Positions 16,948 to 32,968 of a stretch of DNA of 64,000 nt are shown here, piece after piece (position 1 is the first letter of the stretch; each line of letters opens with the position of its first letter). Below the pieces are notes generated by a model. That model did no database searches, was not told the DNA's origin, and saw nothing but the letters and a program-made list of their open reading frames with translations. A program made the translations under genes and the position numbers. Source of the DNA: Bdellovibrionales bacterium GWA1_52_35. Its GTDB lineage: Bacteria > Bdellovibrionota > UBA1018. The DNA lies in contig MEPO01000021.1 in NCBI GenBank assembly GCA_001769805.1, positions 186,001 through 250,000 of the forward strand, written 5' to 3'.

Positions 16948-18053
16948 ATGAAATTCACCGTTGAGCGCGAACCTTTATTAAACGCGCTTCAAAAGGTTCA
17001 ATCTGCCGTAGAGAAGAAAAACACTGTACAGATTTTGGGAAACATTCTCTGTACCGTAAAAGGCAAAGAGCTTTCTCTTTGTGCAACCGATCTGGAAGTA
17101 GGAATCAAGATCACTCTTCCAGTGGCTACACAAACTGATGGGAAAATCACCCTTTCAGCCAGGAGCTTCCTCGATATCGTTCGAGAGCTTCCAAACAAAC
17201 CTCTTCAGATCACCCGGAATGAAAATAATTGGGTGGAAATTGTTTGTGGAAAATCTCGGTTCAAGATCGTTTCACTTTCTGCAGATGAATATCCCACTTT
17301 GCCGGTATTCGAAGAGAAGAACTATTCAGAAGCCCGAGCAGATGCGCTAATCGATATGATCGACCGGACGCAGTTTGCTGTTTCGACTGATGCCACCCGT
17401 TATCACCTGAACGGAGTTTTCTTCGAGCACCTCGAAAACAATATCGTCCGGATGACCGCAACGGACGGGCACAGACTTTCCTTCGTAGACCGCGAAGCCT
17501 TGATGAAAACTCCAGAAATGAAGAGGGGGATCATCATTCCGAAAAAAGGTCTGGCCGAATTGAGAAAACTCCTGGATGACGGTGAGTCCACGATCGGACT
17601 TTCTTTTGAGCGCGGATACGTTTTCGCCAAATTCCAGTCTTCATACCTTTTCATTCGCCTCATAGACGGCGAGTATCCTGATTACAGACTGGTTATCCCG
17701 AAAGGGACTGATCGCGTGGTTACCATGGATCGGGAAGTATTTACCTCGGCTTTAAAGCGGGTCAGTCTCTTGGCGCATGAGAAAAGCAAAGGGGTGAAGC
17801 TCACGCTTCAATCTGGCGGTCTGACCATTTCCTCGAGCAATCCGGACATGGGCGAAGCTCGCGAAGAAATAGATGTCGAATATTCGGGAGAGCCGATGGA
17901 AATCGGTTTTAATTCCAAATACATTCTCGAATATCTCTCGGTCATGAAAATTGAAAAGCTTCAGATGCATCTGAAGGATCGTTTGAGTCCAGGAATCCTC
18001 TCCGGTATGGGAGAACATAATCACACCTACGTGATCATGCCGATGAGAATTTA

Positions 18054-18054
<1 letters not shown>
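16948..18054 (+). CDS. dnaN: DNA polymerase III beta subunit (sliding clamp)
   Basis: This 368-residue protein has three clamp domains and starts MKFTVEREPLLNALQKVQ, the usual clamp N-terminus. It has the TDGHRLS motif in domain 2 and ends in the classic YVIMPMRI. It forms the ring that tethers polymerase III. It is directly downstream of oriC, and its stop overlaps the recF start by one base. Confidence 0.97.
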
Positions 18055-22752
<4,698 letters not shown>

Positions 22753-22758
22753 TTTGAT

Positions 22759-25296
22759 ATGGAACAGACTCCGACTCCTCAGGACAAAAATACAATTGTA
22801 GTAACAATTGAAAACGAGATGCGAGGCGCTTACCTTGACTACGCGATGAGCGTGATCGTGGGCCGTGCGCTGCCAGATGTCCGCGACGGACTGAAGCCTG
22901 TTCACCGGCGTGTTCTTTATGCCATGCATGATTTGGGAAATACCCACAACAAAGCCTATAAGAAATCGGCTCGCGTGGTCGGTGACGTTATCGGTAAATA
23001 TCATCCGCATGGAGACACCGCCGTTTATGACACGATGGTGCGAATGGCGCAGGATTTCTCGCTTCGATATCCATTGGTTGATGGACAGGGAAATTTCGGT
23101 TCTGTCGACGGTGATTCCGCAGCAGCCATGCGTTACACCGAAGTCCGGATGTCCAAGATGTCCGATGAACTCTTGGAGGATCTGGAGAAAGAGACCGTTG
23201 ACCTTGGTCCCAATTACGACAACAGCTTGACCGAGCCGCTGGTTCTCCCGGCCAGAATTCCAAACCTGCTCGTAAATGGCTCCTCCGGTATCGCCGTAGG
23301 CATGGCCACAAATATTCCGCCCCACAATCTCACTGAAATTGTAGATGCGACGATTGCCTTGATTGATAAGCCCACATTGACTACCGAAGATTGCATTCAG
23401 TACGTCAGGGGCCCGGATTTTCCTACCGGCGCGTTCATCCTGAGCAGCCAGGGTATTCGGGACGCGTACCGCACAGGCCGGGGATCGATTACTATCCGTG
23501 CAAAGGCGGAAATCGAAACTTTTAAAAATGACCGGGAACGAATCATCGTCACCGAAATTCCCTATCAGGTGAACAAGGCAAAGCTCATCACCAAGATCGC
23601 GGAACTTGTCAAAGACAAACGAATCGAAGGGATATCTGATCTTCGCGACGAATCCGACCGCACAGGAATGCGGATCGTTATTGAAATACGCAAGGGTGAA
23701 AATTCAAACGTTATTCTGAATCAGCTCTACAAGATGACGCAACTTCAGGAAAACTTCGGTATTAATTTGCTCGCGATTCATCAGGGCCAGCCGAAAACAT
23801 TCAACTTGCGCGACATGCTTTGGGCTTTTGTCGAACACCGCAAAGACGTGGTGACCCGCCGAACTGTCTTTGACCTGAAGAAAGCCGAAGCGCGTGCTCA
23901 TATTTTGGAAGGACTCAAACGCGCTGTTGAGAATATCGACGAGATCATCTCGCATATAAAAGGTTCGAAAGGTCCCGAAGATGCAAAATCGGGCCTGATC
24001 AGCAAGTTCTCTTTCAGTGAAATTCAGGCACAGGCTATTTTGGACATGCGTCTCCAGCGCCTCACGGGACTTGAGCGTGAAAAAATCATTGAAGAGTTCA
24101 AACAGGTTCTCGCTTTGATTGCAGAACTCAATAAAATTCTCAATAGCGAAGCCCTTGTTTATGAAGTGATCAAAAAAGAGCTGATTGATATTCGCAAATC
24201 CTATGGTGATTCGCGCCGGACTGAAATCATTGCCGGGGAATCGACAGATTTCGAAATGAAAGACCTGATTGCAGACGAGGATACGCTCGTCTCAATCACC
24301 CACACGGGTTATATCAAAAGGGCTGATCCGAGTTTGTTCAGGAGCCAGCATCGTGGCGGCCGGGGTATCAGAGGCGTTACTACTGGTGATGAGGATTTTG
24401 TCACGGCAATTTACCGCACAAATACCCATGCACATCTTCTTTGCTTTACGGACCGCGGTCGTCTGCATTGGCTGAATGTTTACAAGGTTCCGGAAGCTTC
24501 GCGCGGAGCGAAGGGTAAAGCCGTTGTCAACCTCATCTCAATCGCACCGGGAGAGAAAATCAAGGCGATCCTGCCAGTCAGGGAATTCAGGGATACCGAA
24601 TTCGTAATCATGGTGACCCGCAAAGGCATCATTAAAAAGACGGCACTCTCGGAATTCAGCAATGTGCGTAACGCTGGCATTATTGCCATCACCACGGACG
24701 AAGGCGATGAGTTGATCAGTGCCAAAATTACAGGAGGCAACAATGATGTCTTCCTCTGCTCCTCGGGTGGGATGAGCATTCGGTTTTCGGAAGAAGACGT
24801 CCGTTCCATGGGCCGCACCGCACGCGGCGTAATTGGCATGAGCCTCGATGAAGGTGATAACGTCGCAGCCATGGAAGTACTCGATACTTCGGAGACAACC
24901 CCCTTTGAGCTTTTGACCATTACAGAAAGCGGTTATGGAAAAAGAACGCCCGTAACCGAGTACCGGCAACAAAGTCGTGGCGGCAAGGGCATCATTACGA
25001 TGAAGACAACCGACCGAAATGGCCTGATCATGGGGTCTCGCCAGGTTCTTCCTAAAGACGACGTCATGCTCGTTTCCAACAAAGGCCAGATGATCCGGAT
25101 TCACGTAGGGGAAATTTCAGAACAGGGACGCAATACTCAAGGTGTGCGATTGATGACCATGTCTGCGGGTGAAAAGGTTGTTTCTTTCGAGTACATGGCC
25201 GAAAGCAATGAGGTGGCTGTCGCTGAAGTTGCTGCTGATTCAACTGCAACGCCCGCGACTGGTTCCGAAGGTGAGGGAAATGGCGGCAACGCGTAA
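22759..25296 (+). CDS. gyrA: DNA gyrase subunit A
   Basis: This 845-residue breakage-reunion subunit of gyrase has the quinolone-determining region [14 protein letters not shown], with Thr at the E. coli Ser83 position and Asp at Asp87. The catalytic Tyr is in AMRYTEVRM. The C-terminal beta-pinwheel contains a GyrA box QSRGGKG, which marks it as GyrA and not ParC. The C-terminus carries an Ala/Thr/Gly-rich tail of about 35 residues. The following lipoprotein gene starts within its last codons. Confidence 0.96.
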   Translation: MEQTPTPQDKNTIVVTIENEMRGAYLDYAMSVIVGRALPDVRDGLKPVHRRVLYAMHDLGNTHNKAYKKSARVVGDVIGKYHPHGDTAVYDTMVRMAQDFSLRYPLVDGQGNFGSVDGDSAAAMRYTEVRMSKMSDELLEDLEKETVDLGPNYDNSLTEPLVLPARIPNLLVNGSSGIAVGMATNIPPHNLTEIVDATIALIDKPTLTTEDCIQYVRGPDFPTGAFILSSQGIRDAYRTGRGSITIRAKAEIETFKNDRERIIVTEIPYQVNKAKLITKIAELVKDKRIEGISDLRDESDRTGMRIVIEIRKGENSNVILNQLYKMTQLQENFGINLLAIHQGQPKTFNLRDMLWAFVEHRKDVVTRRTVFDLKKAEARAHILEGLKRAVENIDEIISHIKGSKGPEDAKSGLISKFSFSEIQAQAILDMRLQRLTGLEREKIIEEFKQVLALIAELNKILNSEALVYEVIKKELIDIRKSYGDSRRTEIIAGESTDFEMKDLIADEDTLVSITHTGYIKRADPSLFRSQHRGGRGIRGVTTGDEDFVTAIYRTNTHAHLLCFTDRGRLHWLNVYKVPEASRGAKGKAVVNLISIAPGEKIKAILPVREFRDTEFVIMVTRKGIIKKTALSEFSNVRNAGIIAITTDEGDELISAKITGGNNDVFLCSSGGMSIRFSEEDVRSMGRTARGVIGMSLDEGDNVAAMEVLDTSETTPFELLTITESGYGKRTPVTEYRQQSRGGKGIITMKTTDRNGLIMGSRQVLPKDDVMLVSNKGQMIRIHVGEISEQGRNTQGVRLMTMSAGEKVVSFEYMAESNEVAVAEVAADSTATPATGSEGEGNGGNA

Positions 25297-26119
25297 ACGG
25301 ATCATCTGCTTGATGCTGGCAGGCCTCACCATTTGCGGAAGCGCCTGCAGCGTCAATAATGCCAAACGGAACTATGTTGTAGCCGAGAGACTATGGAATG
25401 AAGGCAAGTACTCGGCAGCTGTTGCGGAGTTTGACAAGGTTTACAATAAGGATTCTACCGGGCCGCTCGGACTTCAGGCGCTATATCGATCAGCACATAC
25501 GCAAATTTTTTTTCTATCCCAGTACAGTGAGGCCGCCAGAAAATTGAAAATCTACGCGGATATCACCAAGCCCTCCCCCCAGAACTGGGAGGCCCAAAAG
25601 TTGATTGGTGACTTGCTGTTTTCGAAAATGGACCAGTACGATCTGGCCGTACAGCATTATAGAGCGCTTCTGCTCCAAAAGCCGGTCGCAACCGAGGCGC
25701 CGGAGTTTCATTTCAGAATAGGAAAAAGTCTCTTCTATGCTGCGGATTTCAGCGGAGCCATCCGGGAGTATCGGGCGTTGATCCACGGCCATCCGAAATC
25801 AAAATGGGCAGAAAAAGCAGCTTACGAAATAGGCGTCACCTTTTTCACACGAGGCGAGCAACGACCGGACGAAAAAGGGCCGGGCACCGAAGCCTATCAG
25901 GACGCCATTGATGCTTATGAGGACTTCCTGAAAAAATATCCCAAAAGCCAATGGGTACCGCTCGCCCGCTTTGGAATTGCTTCCTGTCTTGAAGAAATGG
26001 ACCAGCTTGATGCGGCGTATCAAAGCTATGCTGCGATCAAGGGTATTTATCCGTCTCCGAACGTGATTGAAATCAAATTGGTTCGGATTCGGGAGCGTAA
26101 AGCCCAAAGAAGTCGCTGA
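25280..26119 (+). CDS. TPR-repeat lipoprotein, outer-membrane lipoprotein BamD/YbgF-like
   Basis: This 279-residue protein begins with a basic stretch, a hydrophobic core and GSACS, a plausible lipobox with Cys at about residue 23. It then has tandem TPR units such as [40 protein letters not shown] and [18 protein letters not shown]. The overall plan resembles the BamD/YbgF/CpoB group of cell-envelope TPR lipoproteins, but I cannot assign one. I start at the ATG at 25280, which overlaps gyrA by 17 bases. The upstream reading is out-of-frame gyrA sequence. Confidence 0.75.
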   Translation: MAATRKRIICLMLAGLTICGSACSVNNAKRNYVVAERLWNEGKYSAAVAEFDKVYNKDSTGPLGLQALYRSAHTQIFFLSQYSEAARKLKIYADITKPSPQNWEAQKLIGDLLFSKMDQYDLAVQHYRALLLQKPVATEAPEFHFRIGKSLFYAADFSGAIREYRALIHGHPKSKWAEKAAYEIGVTFFTRGEQRPDEKGPGTEAYQDAIDAYEDFLKKYPKSQWVPLARFGIASCLEEMDQLDAAYQSYAAIKGIYPSPNVIEIKLVRIRERKAQRSR

Positions 26120-26169
26120 ACTACTTCGTTGAACTGTCCTGGGCTTCATGCTACTTCCCGACTCGTTCC

Positions 26170-26415
26170 ATGCAAAATAAAGATGAATCCGACAGAAACC
26201 GGCAGAAGATGCTGAGAGACCTGGGTCTGCTTTCCGTGATTATTGCGGATTTGCTGGGTTATACCGGGGCCGGACTCGCTATTGGCTGGTATGCATGGAA
26301 AAACTGGGGCGCTCCGATGTGGCTGATGGCCGTTCTGAGCTTGATTGGATTGATTTTGGCGATGGTTAAAATTTTCAAAATTACGAAAATGGACTGGGAT
26401 CAAAATGGAAAATAA
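26170..26415 (+). CDS. atpZ: AtpZ/AtpI-type F0F1 ATP synthase accessory membrane protein
   Basis: This 81-residue protein has two predicted membrane helices (about residues 17-41 and 46-66). The first has the Gly-rich GYTGAGLAIGWYAW pattern of the ATPase_gene1/AtpZ family. It opens the F0 gene group and overlaps the next gene by 11 bases. AtpZ/AtpI proteins are thought to help c-ring assembly or Mg/Ca uptake for the ATP synthase. Confidence 0.8.
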   Translation: MQNKDESDRNRQKMLRDLGLLSVIIADLLGYTGAGLAIGWYAWKNWGAPMWLMAVLSLIGLILAMVKIFKITKMDWDQNGK

Positions 26416-26863
26416 AACTTCGCAGCTTTTTTTGCCCAGTCGAAAACTGATTTTAGGATTCTTGGGAGTTTCTCTGGCTTGGCTGGTTGTCGGAATCGGG
26501 ATTTGCTGGTTTTTTGCACCCGCGGCAGACCAGTTGCGCGTAGCTCTTTACTGGATGCTCTTGTTCTGGTCTGTCTCTGTGATTGATCTTCTCGCGCTTG
26601 GGAAGACCATGGCTTTTGTTATGAACCTAGTCAATTTGACAGGCGAAAAACGAGCAGCAGCAGCAATTCGGGCTTTATCTTGGGGTACTGTTAAGTTAGC
26701 TTGCATAGGCATTTTTATTATGCTTTTGATTAAAGCTTCAGCCGGTTCAAGTTCGTCCGGGTTGAACCTCGGTTTGTTAACCGGGTTGGGTACGATGGTA
26801 TCCGTGCCCTTGGTGGGCGGATTACTTTGGAGTCAGAGGGTTTTACGGCATGCATGGGAATAA
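26405..26863 (+). CDS. AtpI-like ATP synthase assembly protein
   Basis: This 152-residue protein has four predicted membrane helices (about 15-37, 45-64, 95-110 and 122-140). Position (between atpZ and atpB), size and topology fit the AtpI family, which is poorly conserved in sequence. It overlaps atpB by 14 bases. The call rests mainly on context. Confidence 0.65.
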   Translation: MENKTSQLFLPSRKLILGFLGVSLAWLVVGIGICWFFAPAADQLRVALYWMLLFWSVSVIDLLALGKTMAFVMNLVNLTGEKRAAAAIRALSWGTVKLACIGIFIMLLIKASAGSSSSGLNLGLLTGLGTMVSVPLVGGLLWSQRVLRHAWE

Positions 26864-27560
26864 TTTCAACTGGTTGTCATTGATTCCGGGTTTGGAGCAT
26901 TATCCGAATCACGTTGTGATGGCGATCATCGTCTCGGTGATGTTGGTGGTTGCGACCTTTGTGGCGCGACTGCAGCTTTCATCAGCGATAAAAAGCGTAG
27001 AAGGCGCCGTGATCCCTGAAAGTAAATTGTCTTTCAGGAATTTCTTCGAAATTATAGCGGATAGTCTTTATAGTTTAACGAAATCCGTAATCGGCGAACA
27101 CAATGCACCGGTTTATTTCCCGATTGTCGGTACACTCTTTGTTTTCATTTTCACCTGCAACATCGTCGGCCTGATCCCCGGATTGCTGCCGCCGACAGAC
27201 AATCTCAACACGACTCTGGCGCTCGGTGCTTTCGTGTTCATCTATTATAATTTTGCCGGATTCCGTGCACATGGTCCGGCGTATTTAAAGCACTTTCTGG
27301 GCCCGGTACTTTGGTTGGCCCCCCTGTTGCTGGTGATTGAGGTTGTTTCTCATCTTTTCCGTCCCCTTTCCCTGGCGTTGCGTTTGCGCGGGAATATCAT
27401 GGGCGATCACGTTGTTCTATCAGCTTTTAGCAGTTTGGCTCCATACCTTGTGCCTGTTATTTTTTACGGGCTTGGAGTGTTTGTGGCCTTTATTCAGGCC
27501 TTCGTCTTCTGTTTGATGACGATGGTCTATATCTCTTTGTCGACATCACATGATCATTAA
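26850..27560 (+). CDS. atpB: ATP synthase F0 subunit a
   Basis: This 236-residue membrane protein forms the half-channels next to the c-ring. The essential Arg is in PLSLALRLRGNIMGDH (about residue 177), with the following segment through YLVPVIFYGLGVFVAFIQAFVF holding the Gln and the typical final helices. It is expressed with atpE, whose proposed start is 20 bp downstream. The b/b' subunit genes are over 26 kb away on the opposite strand. Confidence 0.95.
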   Translation: MHGNNFNWLSLIPGLEHYPNHVVMAIIVSVMLVVATFVARLQLSSAIKSVEGAVIPESKLSFRNFFEIIADSLYSLTKSVIGEHNAPVYFPIVGTLFVFIFTCNIVGLIPGLLPPTDNLNTTLALGAFVFIYYNFAGFRAHGPAYLKHFLGPVLWLAPLLLVIEVVSHLFRPLSLALRLRGNIMGDHVVLSAFSSLAPYLVPVIFYGLGVFVAFIQAFVFCLMTMVYISLSTSHDH

Positions 27561-27579
27561 GAAAGGACGGTTCGTTCAA

Positions 27580-27891
27580 ATGACTTTTCGTAGAGCCCTG
27601 TTTATTTTTGGATCCTTAATCCTCACGCTTGGTACTTCGGTTGCTTTTGCCCAGGAAGGTGCCGCCGCCGCTTCGACTAACCCCTACTCCGCTCTTGGTG
27701 CTGCATTGGCCATCGGCCTTGCCGCTTTCGGCGGATCTTTGGGTCAGGGAAAGACTGCCGCAGCAGCCCTTGAAGGCATTGCCCGCAATCCGGCAGCTCA
27801 ACCTAAGATCTTCGTACCGATGATCATCGGCCTGGCGCTGATCGAATCATTGGTTTTGTACGCGTTCGTTATCGCGTTCATGATCAAGTAA
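27580..27891 (+). CDS. atpE: ATP synthase F0 subunit c
   Basis: This 103-residue c subunit has an extra N-terminal signal-like segment ending TSVAFAQEG, as in some delta-type proteobacteria. The usual two-helix hairpin follows: helix 1 with GGSLGQGKTAAAALEGIARNP, and helix 2 with the ion-binding Glu89. Around the ion site are Gln56, Glu89, Ser90 and Tyr94, matching four ligand or network positions of Na+-type c-rings; the Thr next to the Ser is Leu here. I start at the ATG at 27580. An in-frame ATG at 27550 lies inside the 3' end of atpB. Confidence 0.94.
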   Translation: MTFRRALFIFGSLILTLGTSVAFAQEGAAAASTNPYSALGAALAIGLAAFGGSLGQGKTAAAALEGIARNPAAQPKIFVPMIIGLALIESLVLYAFVIAFMIK

Positions 27892-27906
27892 AGTTTGTTT
27901 TTTCAG

Positions 27907-27940
27907 AGCCCCGGGTTCATTTGATGGATTCGGGGCTTTT
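27907..27940 (+). terminator. Intrinsic terminator after atpE
   Basis: AGCCCCG (27907-27913) pairs with CGGGGCT (27931-27937), followed by TTTT. It lies 16 bp after the atpE stop and 15 bp before the convergent uvrA end. The minus strand lacks a T-run after the stem, so it serves the atp transcript. Confidence 0.75.
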
Positions 27941-27954
27941 CCATATCTTCAGCA

Positions 27955-30549
27955 CTAAAGAACGGTTTTGAGATAACGACCAGTATCGCTTTCGGGAATC
28001 AGAGCAAGCTCCTCGGGCGTTCCTTTGGCTATAACGTAGCCGCCGGCAGCGCCCCCCTCAGGACCCATATCAATCACGTAATCGGCGACTTTTATTAAAT
28101 CCAGGTTGTGTTCGATCACAATCACGGTGTTTCCTTGCGAAACTAGCGTCTGAAGAATCGCTACCAGTTTGTTTACGTCGTCAAAATGCAACCCGGTTGT
28201 GGGCTCGTCCAATATATAGACGGTCTTGCCGGTGCCTCTGCGGGATAATTCCTTGGAGAGCTTGATTCGCTGAGCTTCACCACCTGAAAGTGTTGTAGCG
28301 CTTTGACCCAGGTGAAGGTAGCCCAAGCCGACTTCGTTCAAAACTTTGAGTTTGGCCTTGATCGAAGGAATAGCATCGAAAAACGCATATGCATCCGAAC
28401 CCGTCATGTCGAGGACATCAGCGATGTTCTTTCCTTTGTAGCGAATTTCGAGAGTGTCGCGGTTGTACCGCCGACCCTTGCAGATGTCACATTCGACGAA
28501 AACATCTGGTAAAAAGTGCATTTCGACCTTTGTGACGCCATCTCCTTCGCAGGCTTCGCAGCGGCCACCCTTTACATTGAACGAATAACGGCCCGGTCCG
28601 TAGCCCCGAACCTTGGAATCAGGCAGACTGGCAAATAGTTCGCGAATCAGGCTGAACAGGCCCGTGTAAGTTGCAGGATTGGAGCGCGGAGTCTTGCCAA
28701 TCGGACGCTGGTCGATATCGATCACTTTATCCACCAGCTCGAGCCCGCGTGATCCCGCGATTTTGATTTCGCCGGTTTTCATACGATAAACATGTCCGGC
28801 AAGCAGGCGGTACAGAGTGTCGATGACCAGCGTGCTTTTGCCGCTGCCGGAGGTTCCGGTAACGCAGGTGAAAACACCCAGCGGAAAATCGATTGTGATA
28901 TTTTTCAGGTTATTCTGGGTCGCCTTTTCGAGGCGAATGGCATTTGCTTTGGTCCAGGTTCGGCGGGTCTTTGGAGTCGCGATTTCAAGCTCACCGTTCA
29001 GATACTTCGCGGTTATGCTTTTCTTCGACCTCAAGAGTTGTTTCAAAGAGCCTTCTGCCACCAGCTCGCCACCCTGGCTTCCGGCACCGGGGCCGAGGTC
29101 AACAATCCAATCGGCTTCTTCGATCGTTTCGCGATCATGCTCGACGACCAGGACGGAGTTTCCCATATCCCGAAGACGCTTTAACGTATTCAAAAGTTTG
29201 CGATTATCTTTTTGATGAAGGCCAATGCTGGGTTCATCCAGCACGTAGATCACCCCCACAAGGGAACTTCCAATCTGGGTGGCCAGGCGAATCCGCTGCG
29301 ATTCGCCGCCCGAGAGGCTTTGAGCGGAACGGGAAAGGCTCAAATATCCGACGCCGACCTCATTGAGGAACCCACAGCGGTCTTTGATTTCTTTTAGAAT
29401 CCGGTTTGCGATGAGCTGTTCACGATCCGTTAGAACCAGGGCATTGAAAAACGCGGAAAGTTCGGAAATCGAAAGAAGCGTGAGGTTAGAAATGTTGCGT
29501 TCGGCAAGCCGGTAATGGAGACTCTCCTTCCGCAATCTTGCTCCATTACAGGAAGAGCAGGGAGCATTTTCGCCTGTAATCGCATCCAGGTTTAAATCAG
29601 AATCGACGGTATCCTCCTCAGCATCCAGGTCTTCTGGGGAGGGCTTTGTTCCCAAACCGTCACATTCCGGGCAGGCACCCATCGGGCTGTTAAACGAAAA
29701 TGTCCGTGGCTCCGGCGAAGGATAGCTGATGTGGCAAGTGGGACAGGCGAACTTTTCAGATAGGAGGGTTTCAATCGGTTCAGATTCGGCGGTGGCGCCA
29801 GACGGCTGCGTCTCGAGAATCAGCATCCCTTCTCCGAGCTTCAGACCCAACTCCACCGAGTCGCTGATGCGAGCCGCGAGCGTGCCCAGATCTCCCTTGA
29901 TGATCAGGCGATCAATGTAAACGGAGATGTCATGTTTCTTGTTCTTGTCGAGGGTAATGTCGTCGGATAAATCGTGAATATCACCATCCACGCGCACCCT
30001 GACGAACCCTCGCTGCCGAAGCTGTAATAATTCCTTCTGATATTCTCCCTTACGTCCACGAACAATGGGTGCAAGAATCGACAACCGGGTTCCCAGGGGT
30101 GACGAAAGAATTGAATCGACAACTTGCTGGGGGGATTGTGAGCGGATGGGTTGTTCACATTTCCAACAGTAGGGCTTGGAAACTCGAGCGAATAAAAGGC
30201 GGAGATAATCATAGATCTCCGTCACTGTTCCTACCGTGGATCGCGGGTTGTAAGACGTCGTGCGCTGCTCAATCGAAATGGTCGGGCTGAGGCCCGTGAT
30301 CGACTCAATATCGGGCTTGCTCAACTGCTCAAGAAACTGGCGAGCATAGGCCGAGAGGCTTTCGACATATCGACGTTGGCCCTCGGCATAGATAGTATCA
30401 AATGCCAGAGATGATTTTCCGGAACCAGAAACGCCCGTCAGGACAACGAGCTTGTTTCGAGGTAACGTGACGCTGATATTCTTCAGATTGTGAACTTTGG
30501 CGCCACGGATGGCGATTTCTTCGTCACGCAAATCAGTTTTCTGAGTCAT
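27955..30549 (-). CDS. uvrA: UvrABC excinuclease subunit A, shortened signature region
   Basis: This damage-recognition ATPase of nucleotide excision repair has two ABC modules: Walker [11 protein letters not shown] and [10 protein letters not shown], signatures [10 protein letters not shown] and [10 protein letters not shown], and Walker [10 protein letters not shown] and ILDEPTTGL. The UvrB-binding region and the zinc modules (CWKC, CPTC, CPEC, CSSC, CEAC, CDIC) are present. The protein is 864 residues against about 940 usually. The missing stretch lies between CPECDGLG and CSSCNGARL, only about 40 residues here versus about 110 in E. coli. The ATG at 30549 is chosen; a TTG at 30564 is possible. 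Confidence 0.94.
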   Translation of the reverse strand: MTQKTDLRDEEIAIRGAKVHNLKNISVTLPRNKLVVLTGVSGSGKSSLAFDTIYAEGQRRYVESLSAYARQFLEQLSKPDIESITGLSPTISIEQRTTSYNPRSTVGTVTEIYDYLRLLFARVSKPYCWKCEQPIRSQSPQQVVDSILSSPLGTRLSILAPIVRGRKGEYQKELLQLRQRGFVRVRVDGDIHDLSDDITLDKNKKHDISVYIDRLIIKGDLGTLAARISDSVELGLKLGEGMLILETQPSGATAESEPIETLLSEKFACPTCHISYPSPEPRTFSFNSPMGACPECDGLGTKPSPEDLDAEEDTVDSDLNLDAITGENAPCSSCNGARLRKESLHYRLAERNISNLTLLSISELSAFFNALVLTDREQLIANRILKEIKDRCGFLNEVGVGYLSLSRSAQSLSGGESQRIRLATQIGSSLVGVIYVLDEPSIGLHQKDNRKLLNTLKRLRDMGNSVLVVEHDRETIEEADWIVDLGPGAGSQGGELVAEGSLKQLLRSKKSITAKYLNGELEIATPKTRRTWTKANAIRLEKATQNNLKNITIDFPLGVFTCVTGTSGSGKSTLVIDTLYRLLAGHVYRMKTGEIKIAGSRGLELVDKVIDIDQRPIGKTPRSNPATYTGLFSLIRELFASLPDSKVRGYGPGRYSFNVKGGRCEACEGDGVTKVEMHFLPDVFVECDICKGRRYNRDTLEIRYKGKNIADVLDMTGSDAYAFFDAIPSIKAKLKVLNEVGLGYLHLGQSATTLSGGEAQRIKLSKELSRRGTGKTVYILDEPTTGLHFDDVNKLVAILQTLVSQGNTVIVIEHNLDLIKVADYVIDMGPEGGAAGGYVIAKGTPEELALIPESDTGRYLKTVL

Positions 30550-31969
30550 GGGTCGATAAATCAATTGGAGAATGTCCTATGGCCCGGGCCGAATCCCTCA
30601 AGGCATTCTCGATTATACCGCGAATCTCGATCATTCGCACCTCCGTTGGTGCCTCGAACCTCAAAACCAATGCTGCTTGGGTGTTGGACGCCCGAAGCAG
30701 GCCCCAGCTATCGCCGAATTCAACGCGCATTCCGTCAATTTCATTAATCGTGAATCTGCCGCGCAGGCGGCTCTTGGCTTCTTCCACCAGGCGGAATTTC
30801 TTCTCTTCCTCACAAGGTACGCGAATTTCAGGGGTTGCCAGTATTTCCGGAAGACCGGCGAGCAGCGAGGAAACCGGTCCATTTGTGGACGAGGCAATTT
30901 CATAAAGCCTCATGGCGGCGTAGATGGCATCATCGTAACCGAAATAGCGGTCGGCAAAAAATATGTGCCCGGACATTTCGCCAGCGAGTAGCGCGCCGGT
31001 TTCCTTCATTTTTGCTTTTATGACGGAGTGACCGGTTCTCCACATGATTCCTTTGCCGTCTCTCGCAGCGAGATCGTCGTATAGCCGATGGCTGGATTTC
31101 ACTTCAGAGATGATGGTGGCTCCGGGATGCTCCGCGAGGAGGGCGCGGGACAGAATTACCATGAGCTCGTCGCCAAACATGATGCGGCCGTTTTCGTCCA
31201 CCAGCCCAATGCGATCCGAGTCGCCGTCAAATGCAATGCCGAAGTCGGCCTGCTGGTTTACTACCGTTTCGACAAGAGCCCTCAGATTGGCAGCAACAGT
31301 CGGATCCGGGTGATGATTAGGAAAACTCCCGTTAACATCACAATAAAGTGGAATCACTTCCGCGCCGAGACGGATGAACAGCTCCGGAGCCACCAGGGAT
31401 GCAGTTGCATTGCCGGCATCAATCACAATTTTCTTTTTTACAAGTGTTCGCGCATTAGAGACGAGGTAATCAATGTATTTATCGATGATCCGGTAGCTGG
31501 AAACTTCCCCTATCCGGCTGTTTGCCGGGAAGGGAGGCCTAGGTTCTTCCATAAGAATGCGCAAATCCTGGATCTGCTGGCCATGAAGAGTTTCTTTGCC
31601 GGCACAGAGCTTGAAGCCGTTGTATTCAGAATCATTATGGGATCCAGTGATCATGATTCCGCCGTCAAGATCCAGACTGAAGATGCTGAAGTAAGTGAGC
31701 GGCGTTGGGCACTCACCCAGCTGGATAACATCAATCCCGGAAGAAGTAAGTCCACGGACCAGCGCTTCCGCATAGCCGGGGCTTGAAGAGCGACAGTCGA
31801 ATCCCACTGAAACCGTGAGGTGCCTGCGCCCTGCCGCAGGCGTGCCGCCTGAAATTAGTTTTGCATACGCCAGGCCCAGCTGTTCGGAAAATTCCAAGCC
31901 GAGGTCGGTCGCGACAAAACCTCGGATATCATACTCGCGAAATACAGCGGGTCTTATGCTCAATGCCAC
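30533..31969 (-). CDS. Phosphomannomutase/phosphoglucomutase
   Basis: This 478-residue alpha-D-phosphohexomutase has four domains: the phosphoserine loop [15 protein letters not shown] (Ser about residue 109), the Mg-binding DGDSDRIG, the sugar-binding GEMSGHIFF, and the C-terminal phosphate-binding domain. It interconverts hexose 6- and 1-phosphates for envelope polysaccharide precursors. The GTG start lies 10 bases inside the 3' end of pdxA, and its stop overlaps the uvrA N-terminus, so all are in one minus-strand series. The exact sugar preference cannot be read. Confidence 0.93.
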   Translation of the reverse strand: MALSIRPAVFREYDIRGFVATDLGLEFSEQLGLAYAKLISGGTPAAGRRHLTVSVGFDCRSSSPGYAEALVRGLTSSGIDVIQLGECPTPLTYFSIFSLDLDGGIMITGSHNDSEYNGFKLCAGKETLHGQQIQDLRILMEEPRPPFPANSRIGEVSSYRIIDKYIDYLVSNARTLVKKKIVIDAGNATASLVAPELFIRLGAEVIPLYCDVNGSFPNHHPDPTVAANLRALVETVVNQQADFGIAFDGDSDRIGLVDENGRIMFGDELMVILSRALLAEHPGATIISEVKSSHRLYDDLAARDGKGIMWRTGHSVIKAKMKETGALLAGEMSGHIFFADRYFGYDDAIYAAMRLYEIASSTNGPVSSLLAGLPEILATPEIRVPCEEEKKFRLVEEAKSRLRGRFTINEIDGMRVEFGDSWGLLRASNTQAALVLRFEAPTEVRMIEIRGIIENALRDSARAIGHSPIDLSTHDSEN

Positions 31970-32964
31970 AAAGAACCTTGTAAGCGTATCGCGAGCGAGA
32001 TAGCTGACTGCAAGCTGGAAGGATCGGCGACTCCTTTGCCAGCGATATCGAACCCGACTCCGTGATCAACAGAGGTCCGGATAATTGGAAGTCCCAGTGT
32101 AATATTCACAGTTCTTGGAAAATCCAGAAGCTTGACCGGAATAAGGCCCTGGTCATGGTACATGCAAACGACGGCATCGAAGCACGACTTCTTATCACTC
32201 ATGTGTTTTGCAAATAACGTATCCGCCGGCAAGGGGCCGCGGAGTTCACAGCGTTTTCCAAAAGACTTCTGGAGACGGCGGACGGTGGGCCCGATAACGC
32301 GAATCTCTTCGGACCCGAATAGGCCGCCTTCACCGGCATGCGGGTTAAGAGCGGCAACAGCTATTTTGGGTTTCTTGATCCCCCACCAGTTTTGAAGATG
32401 CGAAAACGTGTGTTCAACGGTCCGGCGAATCCTGTCCGGGGTCAGGGCTTTGGACACGGCAGCATAGCCGATATGTGTGGTTACGAGTGAAACTCTGAGC
32501 TGCTCATTGGCAAGCATCATTGTGACTTCCGGAACCCCACAAAGCTCGGCGAGCATTTCAGTATGTCCCGGAAACAGGTATCCACCTTTTTGCAGGCGCT
32601 CTTTGTGAATTGGTCCAGTGACAAGGGCTGTGGCGATTCTGCTGCGAACCAGTTTGACGGCAGCATCAATGGACCAGCCAGACTGGATTCCCGGAAGAAG
32701 AAGGCCTGATCCGCGTGGAGAGTTTTTGGGGGCGGGGAGCAGCCAAACGCCTGATCTGTGCGGGCGCACGCCCGAAGACAGTTCTGCGAAAGATGTCTCA
32801 CGGACAGGAGCGCCGAGGGCATCAAAGGGCTTCCGTGCTCCGATGCAAAGAAAATCAGCGCGATCAGACTCGAAGCGCTTCTTTAGAGTCTTCCAGACAA
32901 TTTCAGGTCCGATACCGTCAGGATCACCCGGTGTGATAATGATGAGAGGGCGATTGGATTTCAT
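31960..32964 (-). CDS. pdxA: 4-hydroxythreonine-4-phosphate dehydrogenase
   Basis: PdxA makes the amino-ketone precursor of pyridoxal phosphate (DXP-dependent pathway). The 334-residue protein starts with ITPGDPDGIGPEI and has the substrate and metal ligands PGHTEMLAEL, ALNPHAGEGGLFG and YHDQGLIPVKLL, all family signatures. It follows surA directly (4 bp), the same neighbour relation as in E. coli. Confidence 0.94.
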   Translation of the reverse strand: MKSNRPLIIITPGDPDGIGPEIVWKTLKKRFESDRADFLCIGARKPFDALGAPVRETSFAELSSGVRPHRSGVWLLPAPKNSPRGSGLLLPGIQSGWSIDAAVKLVRSRIATALVTGPIHKERLQKGGYLFPGHTEMLAELCGVPEVTMMLANEQLRVSLVTTHIGYAAVSKALTPDRIRRTVEHTFSHLQNWWGIKKPKIAVAALNPHAGEGGLFGSEEIRVIGPTVRRLQKSFGKRCELRGPLPADTLFAKHMSDKKSCFDAVVCMYHDQGLIPVKLLDFPRTVNITLGLPIIRTSVDHGVGFDIAGKGVADPSSLQSAISLAIRLQGSLWH

Positions 32965-32968
32965 TTAC

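Noticed and set aside
22759-25296. Thr at the Ser83 position of GyrA as acquired quinolone resistance
   Set aside because: Thr occurs naturally at this position in susceptible species such as Pseudomonas, and Asp87 is normal.
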